A stretch of 64,000 nt of DNA from Ruficoccus amylovorans (lineage in GTDB: Bacteria; Verrucomicrobiota; Verrucomicrobiia; Opitutales; Cerasicoccaceae). A program made the position numbers and the translations under genes. Location of the stretch: positions 186,001 through 250,000 of the forward strand of contig NZ_JACHVB010000014.1 of NCBI RefSeq assembly GCF_014230085.1. Reading direction: 5' to 3'. A model generated the notes under the pieces. It did no database searches. It was not told where the DNA came from and saw only the letters and a list, made by a program, of their open reading frames with translations. This document shows positions 45,435 through 53,510 of this stretch, piece by piece (position 1 is the stretch's first letter; every line of letters starts with the position of its first letter).

Positions 45435-45667
45435 ATTGCCCGCGAAGACACGCGAAGTCCACCTTTCTATCACACCGTTTCTAAACCGAAATGAGACCGT
45501 TTTTGATAAAGAAAGAGATTTAACAGGAAGGCCGGAAAGAACGGTAAGCAAGACCTCCGGCTTTTCTTCCCTTGCTTCCCGGCCTTCCTGTTAATCCTTT
45601 TTACGGTATCAGAATGGGTGAGATGAGATATAAACTTCGCGCCTCTTCGCGTGTCTTCGCGGGCAAT
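45435..45667. repeat. Nested palindrome: family B arms enclosing a family A element
   Basis: Outer arms 45435-45457 and 45645-45667 are exact 23-bp reverse complements (right arm CTTCGCGTGTCTTCGCGGGC then AAT); CTTCGC recurs at 45635, 45645 and 45655, a 10-nt period. Inside, 45520-45535 (TTAACAGGAAGGCCGG) pairs exactly with 45579-45594. The inner element is family A copy 4. Confidence 0.88.
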
Positions 45668-45746
45668 CCTCTTTCCCTTCTTTTTGCGGGCGGCGATGTC
45701 AGGCTTATCTTGTCGAAGCCGTCCGGAACTGGTAGCTACATAAAAA

Positions 45747-48455
45747 ATGTCGGAATCGTGGCTGCAACGGCTTCGGGCGTGGTCCCCGCACTTTGCCCGG
45801 CGTCTGGAGCGTTTCCCGCCGGAGCGCGAATGGCTGGACCGTGAACTGGCGCAGGGGCGCGACTGGGACACGGCTGACCTGGAAAAACTCTGGGCGGAAC
45901 TGGCCCCGCAGGAGCCGCAGGTGTGTTCCGAGGCCGCGCTGGGCACCTTGCAACAGTTGCGCCAGCGGGTTTCCCTGCGGGTCGCCGCCCGCGAGATCGC
46001 CGGGCTGGCCCCGGTCGATACCTCGCTGCGGGAAATGACCCTGCTGGCCGAGTTTTGCCTGCGCAGGCTCTGCGGCTGGCTCTGGGCCGAGTTGACGGCC
46101 CGGCACGGCACGCCTTTTAACGAGGAGACCGGGCAGCCCGCCCGCTGGTGCGTGATGGCGCTGGGGAAGTTCGGCGGGGGCGAGTTGAACTTTTGCTCCG
46201 ACCTCGACCTGGTTTACGTCGTGGACGGGCACGGCCCCTGCGAAGGCGGGCCGGGCCGCTGGGACAGTCGGCAATTCTTTGACCGGTTTTTTCGCGACCT
46301 GTCGGCCCGCCTGAGCCAGAATGCGCCCGAGGGGCAGCTCTACCGGATCGACCTGCGGCTGCGCCCCGAGGGCGAGACCGGACCGCTGGTGCGGACCTTT
46401 GCCGCGCTCACCGGCTACTATTGGAGCGCGGGGCAGCTCTGGGAGCGCATGGCCTGGATCAAGGCTCGCCCCGTGGCCGGGGACCGGGCGCTGGCCGGGG
46501 AGATTCTCGAAGAGCTGAACCCCTTCCGCTATCCGCGCAGCCTGACCGGCAACCTCGTCTCCGAAGTCGCCGGGCTCAAGGCCCGCACCGAGCGTGAAGT
46601 GGTCGGCGAGGCCCGTCTGGCCGCCGACATCAAGTCCGGTCCCGGCGGTATCCGTGAAATCGAGTACCCGGTGCAGGCCCTGCAACTGCTCGAAGGCGGC
46701 CGCAACCCTTTTCTCCAAAGCGGTTCGACGCTGGAGGCTCTCGGCCAGCTCGCCCGTTACGGGCTGCTGCCGCCCGCCGAGGCCGGGGAGCTGACCGAGG
46801 CCTACCGTTTTCTGAGAATGGTGGAGAACCGCCTGCAAATGCGGGCGGATGCGCCCGCCCACCTCCTGCCCGAGAACTCCGGCCAGCGCGAAGCCTTGGC
46901 TCTTAGCCTTGGGTTCGCAGACTGGGTACATTTTCTGGACGAGCTGGACCGGCGGCGGGAACGCGTGCATGCGCTGTTCGCGGACCGCTTTGTCACCCCG
47001 CTGGACGAGCACCGGCTGGAGGCGTGGAGCGCTTTTTTGGCGGGGCAAGAGCCCGAACCCTTTGTCCGTAGCTGCCTTCAGCAGTGGTTCCCCCGGGCGG
47101 AGGACATCCCGGCCCGGCTGCGGCACTTTGTCCTCGGAGACGCGCAGTTTCTGATCACCCGGGACCAGGTGCGGGCCTTTCTCGATCTCTCACAGCACTG
47201 GGACGACCTGCTTCCGCGCCTGGCCCGGCCCTTGCGGACGCTGGAGCGGGTGGGGGACTTCGCGGAGCAGTACGGCTCGCGACGCCAGTTTTTCCAGGCC
47301 GGCGGCAATCCCGGTCTCTTGCGCACGCTCTGCCTGCTGTTCGATCGCAGCAACTTCATCTTTACGCTTTTTTGCCGCCACCCGGAGATGGTGGACGAAC
47401 TCATGGCCGAGGCGCCCCGGCGGCGGAAAAACCGGGACGAGTTGCGCCGCGAAGTCGGCCTGCTGCCGCGCGGGGAGGATTTTCCGCGTTTGCTGTGGCT
47501 CTACGTCAAGGCTGAGCAGGTCCGGCTCGCGATGGGAGAGCTGCTCTATGACCTTCCTCTGGAAAAAACGACCCGCAGCCTGGCCGCGCTGGCCGATGTC
47601 GCGGTGGAGGCTGCGCTGGCTGAGGCGGACCCCGAGGGCGAGTTGGCTGTGATCGCGGCGGGAAAGTTTGGCGGCGGGGCCTTGACCCCCGGCTCGGACC
47701 TTGACCTCATGGTCTGGGGGAGCCGTAAAAACCTCACCCGGCAGGGAGAAAAAGCCCGCGCGCTGACCCGCCTGCTGGGCTACCGGACTCCGCTGGGGCC
47801 GGTTTTCGAGGTGGATCAGCGTTTGCGGCCCCACGGGCAGGACGGCCCGCTGGTGGTGACGCCGGAAGCTTTTCGGGAATATCACGCCGGGGCCGGGGCT
47901 CAAGCCTGGGAGCGGCAGCTTTTATGCCGTTGCCGCCCGGTGGCGGGAAACCCGGACCTGCTGGCCGATTTCGAGCGCCAGCGGGACGAACTTCTCTACG
48001 CCGGGGCGCCGCCGCAGGCGGCAGATTTCCTGGACATGCGCGCCCGTATCGAAGCCACCGCCGCCCCGGAGGCGGCATCCGCCTACAAGACCGGCCCCGG
48101 CGGGCTGGTGGACGTTGATTTCGCGGCCCAGTGGCTCCAGATGACGTGCGGACGGGCCGAAACCGCCCTCCGCCGCACCGATACGCGCAAAATTCTGCGA
48201 ACCGCGGCCCGAATCGGTTGTCTGGATAAGGCGGTGGCCGAAGACCTGCTCGAAGACCACGGCTTTTTGCGCATGATTGAACTGAACCTGCGACGCGTCG
48301 ATTTTACCGGTGTCTCCCGCCTGCCGGAGGGAGAGGTTGAGCGGCGTTCGCTCGCGCACTGGATGGGCTACGGGGACTTCGCGGGGCTCCGGGCCGACCT
48401 GTCGCGCCGCATGGCCCGGGTGCGGGGGCATTTTAGCCGCCTTTTCGAAATGTAA
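45747..48455 (+). CDS. glnE: Bifunctional glutamine synthetase adenylyltransferase/deadenylase
   Basis: A 902-residue enzyme that switches glutamine synthetase off and on by adding or removing AMP. Two nucleotidyltransferase domains are visible: the first motif at about 140-157 (GKFGGGELNFCSDLDLVYV, deadenylylase half) and the second from about 639 (GKFGGGALTPGSDLDLMVW, adenylylase half). Each is followed by an all-helical domain (SGPGGIREIEYPVQALQLL; TGPGGLVDVDFAAQWLQM). Length is slightly below the E. coli protein (946). No glnB or glnA in the window. Together with gltBD about 12 kb away it marks active control of ammonium assimilation. No ribosome binding site is visible before the ATG. 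Confidence 0.94.
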   Translation: MSESWLQRLRAWSPHFARRLERFPPEREWLDRELAQGRDWDTADLEKLWAELAPQEPQVCSEAALGTLQQLRQRVSLRVAAREIAGLAPVDTSLREMTLLAEFCLRRLCGWLWAELTARHGTPFNEETGQPARWCVMALGKFGGGELNFCSDLDLVYVVDGHGPCEGGPGRWDSRQFFDRFFRDLSARLSQNAPEGQLYRIDLRLRPEGETGPLVRTFAALTGYYWSAGQLWERMAWIKARPVAGDRALAGEILEELNPFRYPRSLTGNLVSEVAGLKARTEREVVGEARLAADIKSGPGGIREIEYPVQALQLLEGGRNPFLQSGSTLEALGQLARYGLLPPAEAGELTEAYRFLRMVENRLQMRADAPAHLLPENSGQREALALSLGFADWVHFLDELDRRRERVHALFADRFVTPLDEHRLEAWSAFLAGQEPEPFVRSCLQQWFPRAEDIPARLRHFVLGDAQFLITRDQVRAFLDLSQHWDDLLPRLARPLRTLERVGDFAEQYGSRRQFFQAGGNPGLLRTLCLLFDRSNFIFTLFCRHPEMVDELMAEAPRRRKNRDELRREVGLLPRGEDFPRLLWLYVKAEQVRLAMGELLYDLPLEKTTRSLAALADVAVEAALAEADPEGELAVIAAGKFGGGALTPGSDLDLMVWGSRKNLTRQGEKARALTRLLGYRTPLGPVFEVDQRLRPHGQDGPLVVTPEAFREYHAGAGAQAWERQLLCRCRPVAGNPDLLADFERQRDELLYAGAPPQAADFLDMRARIEATAAPEAASAYKTGPGGLVDVDFAAQWLQMTCGRAETALRRTDTRKILRTAARIGCLDKAVAEDLLEDHGFLRMIELNLRRVDFTGVSRLPEGEVERRSLAHWMGYGDFAGLRADLSRRMARVRGHFSRLFEM

Positions 48456-48534
48456 ATAGCGTTCGACAAATTCCGATACCCGAATATGCTCTTAAAACTC
48501 CGCGCGAGTAATCTCCAACCTCTCTGACTCAACC

Positions 48535-51135
48535 ATGAAATTTGCCAGATCCATCAGCCTCGCCCTGTTCGTGTTCCTCGCGGGGGGGGCGCTCGCCCAG
48601 GCCGAGAAGCTCAACAGCGCGCCCTTCGAGACCACCGGCACCATGCGGGAGGAAACCCGCTACCTGATCCAGTGCCTCGAAACCCAGCACTACCTGAACC
48701 AGCCGCTGAGCAAGCTCGACAGCGAGGGCTTCATCAAGTCCTACATCCAGGACCTCGATCCGCAGCACCTCTTTTTCCTCCAGAGCGAGATCAACGACTA
48801 CGAAGCCCGCTTCGGCCCGAGCCTGTACCTCTTTCTGGAGCGCGGACGGCTCTATCCGGCCTTCGTGATCTTCGAGGACTACCGCGACCGCGTCATCGCC
48901 CGCGCCGCCTGGGTGCAGGAGCGCCTCCAGCAGGACTTTAACTTCACCAGCGAGAGCACCTACGCCCCCGACCGCTCGAAGACCGAGTGGCCCGCCACCG
49001 AGGCCGAGGCCAACGCCCTGTGGGAGAAGCGGATCGAGTATCAGGTGCTGGACCAGATCCTGAGCGAGATCGACAACGACGAGGTCGCCGTGGACGAGGC
49101 GGTGAAGGAAAAAGTCGATGCCACCGCCGCCGCCGAGGTTGTCGTGGCAGCCGAGGAAGTTGTCGTGCCCGAGATCACCCCGGAAATGCTGACCGAGGCC
49201 CGCGACGTCATCCGCAAGCAGTACGAGCGCATGGAAAAATCCGTCACCGAACTGGAGGCCAGTGACGTGCAGGAGATTTTCCTCACCGCGCTGACCCACA
49301 TGTACGACCCGCATTCGACCTATTTTTCGGCTAACTCGCTGGAGGAATTTTCCATCGCCATGCGTAACTCGCTGGTCGGCATCGGTGCCGTCCTGCAGGA
49401 CAACGAAGGCTACTGCACGATCAAGGAGCTACTCCCCGGTGGCCCCGCCGAGCGCAGCCGCGAGCTTGACCCCGAGGACCGCATCCTGGCCGTGGCCCAG
49501 GGCAAGGACGGGGAATTCGTCGATGTGGTCGGCATGAAGCTGACCAAGATCGTCAAGCTGATCCGGGGCAAGGAGGGCACGCTGGTGCGCCTGCTGGTGC
49601 GTCCGGCCAAGGGCGACCCCTCGGACCGCAAGACCGTCAACCTCGTGCGTGACGAGATCAAGCTGACCGCCAACCTCGCCAGCGCCGAAGTCTTTGACGT
49701 GCCTGCGGGCAACACCACGGTTCCCATCGGGGTGATCGAGCTGCCCGCCTTCTACGGCTCGGGCGACCCGTCCTCCGATGAGCCGAGCACAACCGGCGAC
49801 GTGGAGGAACTCATCGGCAAGCTCAAGGACATGGGCGTGAAGGGCCTCGTGCTCGACCTGCGCCGCAACGGCGGCGGTCTCCTGACCGAGGCCATCGGCC
49901 TGACCGGACTCTTTATCCCCGACGGCCCCGTCGTGCAGGTGCGCGACATCATGGGTCAGGTGCAGGGCCGCGTGGACGACAACGGAATGGTGGCCTGGGA
50001 CGGGCCGCTCATCGTGCTGGTTTCGCGCTTCAGCGCCTCGGCCTCCGAGATCGTGGCCGGTGCCCTCAAAAACCACAACCGCGCCATCATCGTCGGTGAC
50101 GAAGAAACCCACGGCAAAGGCACGGTGCAGGCGATTTTCGAGATGAACCGCTCGAACTTCCTCTCCTCGGTCAAGCCCCGCCGCGGCGCGGCCAAGGTCA
50201 CGGTCCAGAAGTACTATCTGCCCGACGGCACCTCGACCCAGATCAAGGGCGTGCGCTCCGACATCGTGCTGCCCTCGGCCAACATGCTCCTGCCCATCGG
50301 CGAGGACGACCTGCCCAACGCCATGGCCTGGGACTCCATCCCCGGCATGGAGTGGAGCTACAGCATCGATTTCACACCCGAGGGCGAGCCCATCAGCCCC
50401 GCGCTGCTCGACGACCTGCGCCAGCGCAGCATGGACCGGCAGGGCGCGCTGGAGGAGTTCACCTACCTCAACGACAACATCGACTGGGTGAAAAAACGCC
50501 GCGAGCAAAAGGACTATTCGCTCAACCTCAGCGAACGCCTCGCCCTGCGCAAGGAAGACGAGCTTTTCCAGCAAAAGATGAAGAAGGGCCTGCGCGAACT
50601 TGCCTCGCTCAATTTCCCCTCCGAATCGGTCCTGCTAAAAGTGACCGAGGAGCAGAACGCCGAGCACGAGGCCTACCTGGCCGAAATCGCCGAGCGTGAC
50701 GCCCAGGAGGCCGCTCAGGCGGAAAGCACCCCGGCTAAAGGAGCCGAGAAGGCCGCTGAACCGCTCAACGACGCCGCCCCCAAGACGGTTGACGCCGGAG
50801 ATGCTTCCGAGACCCCGGCTGTGGCTGAGTTTAACCCGAAGTCGAAGCTCGAAATCGAGAGCCTCGAATCCGCCGCCAAAACCGTTTACACGCCAAAGGA
50901 AACCTTCGATCCGGACGCGCAAGTGAAGGAAGATGTTGAGGTGCAGGTGTTCAAGACCAAGGACGGCGAGAGCGAAACCGTCCGTGTGGAGGTTGACGAA
51001 GAGGAAGACTTGCCCGACTTTGACATCCACTTGCGTGAAGCCCTCCGCATCATGGCCGACTGGGTGGAAATGAGCGAGCAGGCCGCGCCGTCCGCCCCGC
51101 TGGCCGCCAACGCCACCAAGGACAAAAACGGCTGA
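48535..51135 (+). CDS. prc: Tail-specific periplasmic protease Prc/CtpA (S41)
   Basis: An 866-residue processing protease with a signal peptide (MKFARSISLALFVFLAGGALA). The N-terminal domain (30-280) is Prc-like (YLIQCLETQHYLNQPLS; DPHSTYFSANSLEEFSI). A PDZ domain lies at about 285-370 (GIGAVLQDNEGYCTIKELLPGGPA). The Ser/Lys dyad is Ser502 in SASASEIVAGAL and Lys528 in THGKGTVQ; the Asp that follows in E. coli Prc is Asn here. The C-terminal 150 residues are acidic and low-complexity (AEDAPAP-like, then DEEEDLPDFDIHLREALRI). Family roles are trimming of outer-membrane or wall-linked proteins from their C-terminus. A terminator follows. Confidence 0.92.
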   Translation: MKFARSISLALFVFLAGGALAQAEKLNSAPFETTGTMREETRYLIQCLETQHYLNQPLSKLDSEGFIKSYIQDLDPQHLFFLQSEINDYEARFGPSLYLFLERGRLYPAFVIFEDYRDRVIARAAWVQERLQQDFNFTSESTYAPDRSKTEWPATEAEANALWEKRIEYQVLDQILSEIDNDEVAVDEAVKEKVDATAAAEVVVAAEEVVVPEITPEMLTEARDVIRKQYERMEKSVTELEASDVQEIFLTALTHMYDPHSTYFSANSLEEFSIAMRNSLVGIGAVLQDNEGYCTIKELLPGGPAERSRELDPEDRILAVAQGKDGEFVDVVGMKLTKIVKLIRGKEGTLVRLLVRPAKGDPSDRKTVNLVRDEIKLTANLASAEVFDVPAGNTTVPIGVIELPAFYGSGDPSSDEPSTTGDVEELIGKLKDMGVKGLVLDLRRNGGGLLTEAIGLTGLFIPDGPVVQVRDIMGQVQGRVDDNGMVAWDGPLIVLVSRFSASASEIVAGALKNHNRAIIVGDEETHGKGTVQAIFEMNRSNFLSSVKPRRGAAKVTVQKYYLPDGTSTQIKGVRSDIVLPSANMLLPIGEDDLPNAMAWDSIPGMEWSYSIDFTPEGEPISPALLDDLRQRSMDRQGALEEFTYLNDNIDWVKKRREQKDYSLNLSERLALRKEDELFQQKMKKGLRELASLNFPSESVLLKVTEEQNAEHEAYLAEIAERDAQEAAQAESTPAKGAEKAAEPLNDAAPKTVDAGDASETPAVAEFNPKSKLEIESLESAAKTVYTPKETFDPDAQVKEDVEVQVFKTKDGESETVRVEVDEEEDLPDFDIHLREALRIMADWVEMSEQAAPSAPLAANATKDKNG

Positions 51136-51438
51136 GTTCAGGGCAACTGTCGAAAGAACAAGCTCATTGGCGGCTTTCGGGCCAATTATTTCCCACCCAC
51201 CGTCCAAGCCCGGACGGTGGGTGTTTTTCGTGTCGGCTGCCAGGTCTTATCACGTGATGGCAGTGGGTATTTGCCCCGCCACAGGGATGAAAAGGGCTTA
51301 ACATTCTAAAATTTGCTATTGCTAATTAGCGCCCATGCTATAACGAATGGCGGCTCACATGAATCAATAATGGATGGACGGGCTTCGAATCCCTCAACCC
51401 GGGCATTCATTTAAGGGCTAGACGCCAAAGGTAATACA
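51136..51438. other. 303-nt spacer: prc terminator and leader of the RRM gene
   Basis: After the terminator, a -10-like TATAAC lies at 51339-51344 without a good -35 box. It would give a leader of about 85 nt for the RRM gene. The leader contains a three-codon upstream frame (ATGAATCAATAA at 51359) and an AAAGG ribosome binding site before the true ATG. Confidence 0.45.
51196..51228 (+). terminator. Intrinsic terminator of prc
   Basis: CCCACCGTCC (51196-51205) pairs with GGACGGTGGG (51212-51221) across AAGCCC; TGTTTTT follows. Confidence 0.88.
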
Positions 51439-51879
51439 ATGGACATCTACGTGGGGAACCTCCCCTATGAACTAGACGAGCAGACGCTCCAGGATGCCTT
51501 CGCCGCTTACGGTGAAGTCGAAAAGGTCAAGATCATCATGGACCACGAAACGGGCCGCTCCAAGGGCTTCGCCTTCGTGACCATGAACGATAACGAAGCA
51601 GGCCAGAATGCCATCGCCGAACTCAACGGCGCTGAGCTCAACGGCCGACCCATGAAAGTCAATGAAGCTCGCCCGCGCGAGGAACGTGCCCCCCGCCGTG
51701 ATTTCGGCGGCGGCGGTGGTGGTTTCGGTGGCGGCGGCGGCGGCGGTGGCTTCCGCAAACCGGGCGGTTTTAAGCGCGGTGGCGGCGGCTTCGGCGGCGG
51801 CGGCGGTGGTGGCGGCCATCGCGGCGGGCGTGATCGTCGTGGCGGCCGTGGCGGCTACCAGGACGGTTTCGGCGACTAA
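51439..51879 (+). CDS. Glycine-rich RNA-binding protein (RRM)
   Basis: A 146-residue single-RRM protein. RNP2 is IYVGNL (3-8) and RNP1 is KGFAFVTM (42-49), covering residues 1-80. The rest is a Gly-rich tail with Phe and Arg (FGGGGGGFGGGGGG; HRGGRDRRGGRGG), resembling cyanobacterial Rbp and plant glycine-rich proteins, which are often cold-induced RNA chaperones. The gene stands alone between two terminators and so is a separate transcription unit. It has one of the few recognisable ribosome binding sites here (AAAGG). Confidence 0.93.
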   Translation: MDIYVGNLPYELDEQTLQDAFAAYGEVEKVKIIMDHETGRSKGFAFVTMNDNEAGQNAIAELNGAELNGRPMKVNEARPREERAPRRDFGGGGGGFGGGGGGGGFRKPGGFKRGGGGFGGGGGGGGHRGGRDRRGGRGGYQDGFGD

Positions 51880-51913
51880 TTCGCTCCTACCTCCAAACCC
51901 AAACTCTTTCGGG

Positions 51914-51949
51914 CCTGTGCGGATACTATTCCGCACGGGTCTTTTTTTT
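51914..51949 (+). terminator. Intrinsic terminator of the RRM gene
   Basis: CCTGTGCGGA (51914-51923) pairs with TCCGCACGGG (51930-51939) with one G-T pair; TCTTTTTTTT follows. Confidence 0.88.
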
Positions 51950-52008
51950 GCGGGCGGGCAGTTGGTGCCCCGGCGGTGTTGTCCGGCCTTGCCGGGAGCG
52001 TAAAACTG

Positions 52009-52674
52009 ATGCAGGGTGGTGGGGTGATCAACGGACTCACAGTCAAGGTTTGCGGTATCACCCGCTGGGCGGATGCCGAGCTCGCGCTCGAACTGGGCGC
52101 GGACTATATCGGCATGATCTGCTACGCGAAATCGCCCCGTGCGGTCACGCTGGAGCAGGCGCGCGACCTGTGCAACCGCATCCCGGCGGGCAAACGGGTG
52201 TTTGTCGATGTCGCCACCGGGACGGACGAGTTGGAAAACTTCGCTGACCTCGGCTTCGATGCCTTTCAACTGCACTTCGACCTCGATCTGAGTCTGGCCA
52301 CGGTGGCGGCCTGGTCGGGGATTGTCGGGCCCGAAGCGCTCTGGCTGGCCCCGCGCCTGCCAGTGGAGGAGGACTTCCCGCAGCCGATCCTGGAGTTTGC
52401 CGACACCGTGGTGCTCGACGCCCACAGCAAGGCTGTTTACGGCGGCAGCGGCCAGACGGGCGACTGGGGGCGCTTCGCGGATCTGTCCACGCTCTACCAG
52501 CACAAGCGCTGGGTGCTCGCCGGTGGCCTGAGTCCGGAGAATGTCGCCGAAGCCGTCCGCCAAAGCGGCGCGACCATGATCGACGTCAACAGCGGTGTCG
52601 AAAGCTCCCCCGGCGTCAAAGATCCGGCCCGGCTCCGCGCCCTGTTCGCTGCGCTCGGCCAGCTCGCTCAGTAA
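52009..52674 (+). CDS. trpF: Phosphoribosylanthranilate isomerase
   Basis: A 221-residue single-barrel enzyme of tryptophan synthesis (third step). The catalytic Cys15 is in VKVCGIT and the catalytic Asp in VVLDAHSKAVYGGSG. The phosphate-binding LAGGLSPENV and DVNSGVESSPGVKD close the barrel. The ATG at 52009 has GGGAG about ten bases upstream; a GTG at 52024 would also be in frame. No other trp genes adjoin, so the pathway is dispersed in this genome. The conserved active-site sequence of beta strand 5 reads FQLHF, where QLHG is usual. Confidence 0.93.
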   Translation: MQGGGVINGLTVKVCGITRWADAELALELGADYIGMICYAKSPRAVTLEQARDLCNRIPAGKRVFVDVATGTDELENFADLGFDAFQLHFDLDLSLATVAAWSGIVGPEALWLAPRLPVEEDFPQPILEFADTVVLDAHSKAVYGGSGQTGDWGRFADLSTLYQHKRWVLAGGLSPENVAEAVRQSGATMIDVNSGVESSPGVKDPARLRALFAALGQLAQ

Positions 52675-52760
52675 TTTTGTAGCGAAGGCCGAGGGGGCTG
52701 AGCCCTTAGTATTTATGCCAAGGACCTCGGTAACACCACACGAGGTATGGCTCGGCGGGG

Positions 52761-53492
52761 TCAGGGAATCCGGGCTGCCCGGTCGCGTATCAGGAGGACC
52801 GGGCGGGGGTCGAGGATGCTGTCGTCGCCGAGCTTCGGACGTAAAAACACGTAGTAGCGCGCGTCAGCGGCCATAGGGAATTCTGACCCGCCAAAACGGT
52901 ACCATTGCTGGTCCTGCGGGGACTGGTAGGCCAGTTTCAGTGTAGCGTAGATGCTGGTGTCATCTTCTCTGCTGGCGGAGGGCCGGATGGTCTGCACCCT
53001 TTCCTGACCGGGGTGCATGACCTCGATGGGCTGCTCCTGTACGCTGACGGCGACCGGGTACCTGGACGCATTGACGAAGCGCACGCTGCCCAAGGGAGCG
53101 ACTTGGGCGGAGTCATTGAGGACAAATGTCCCGTAGGGCAGGACGGTATCATTGGGGCCTTTTACCGGGCCGGGAAAAAGCATCACCAGCGGATGCTCGA
53201 TGCCGGGAGGGATGTTGACCAGGGCCAGCGTTTGTTCGAGCCCTTGCCCGTCTTTTTGCGAAATGGCGAAGGGGCGTCCGGGCTGGTAAGCGTAGGGCCC
53301 GCTGAGAAAGCCGGGCCGGATTTTCAGGTAGTAGGGGCCGCCGGTTTTGGGGGACTGATAATAGGCCCCGCTGAGGCCGTCGGCCAGTGTGCCCAGTCGG
53401 AAGGCTGGCGTGCTGGGGGTCTGGGCGTGGAGGAGAGTCGAGAGTACGCAAAGTAGCGGCCACAGGCACAGGCAGGTGTATCGAAGTATCAT
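52761..53492 (-). CDS. Secreted protein of unknown function, last gene of the pseudopilin-like unit
   Basis: A 243-residue protein with a signal peptide (MILRYTCLCLWPLLCVLSTLLHA). The mature part is beta-rich, with two similar-looking strands around FVLNDSAQVAPLGSVRFVNASRYPVAVSVQ that suggest an immunoglobulin-like or jelly-roll fold. There are no Cys residues after the signal and no catalytic motif. It begins 18 nt after the giant pseudopilin-like gene, with no ribosome binding site, so it is very probably part of that operon and may be a partner or accessory of the surface structure. Function unknown. Confidence 0.75.
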   Translation of the reverse strand: MILRYTCLCLWPLLCVLSTLLHAQTPSTPAFRLGTLADGLSGAYYQSPKTGGPYYLKIRPGFLSGPYAYQPGRPFAISQKDGQGLEQTLALVNIPPGIEHPLVMLFPGPVKGPNDTVLPYGTFVLNDSAQVAPLGSVRFVNASRYPVAVSVQEQPIEVMHPGQERVQTIRPSASREDDTSIYATLKLAYQSPQDQQWYRFGGSEFPMAADARYYVFLRPKLGDDSILDPRPVLLIRDRAARIP

Positions 53493-53510
53493 GACAACGA
53501 GGGGATGCGG

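Larger units (their letters stand above)
45328..45746. other. 419-nt spacer between asd and glnE filled by terminator and nested palindromes
   Basis: No gene seen. In order it holds the asd terminator, a family B palindrome (45435-45667) with a family A palindrome inside it, and a short A+T-rich stretch before glnE. Confidence 0.65.

Noticed and set aside
51370-51420. tRNA-like T-loop sequence (CTTCGAATCCC)
   Set aside because: The flanking bases do not form a 5-bp T-stem, and no anticodon or acceptor stem could be built around it.
51700-51870. Tandem-repeat or CRISPR-like GGC-rich tract
   Set aside because: It is the coding sequence of the glycine-rich tail of the RRM protein; there are no equal repeats with unique spacers.
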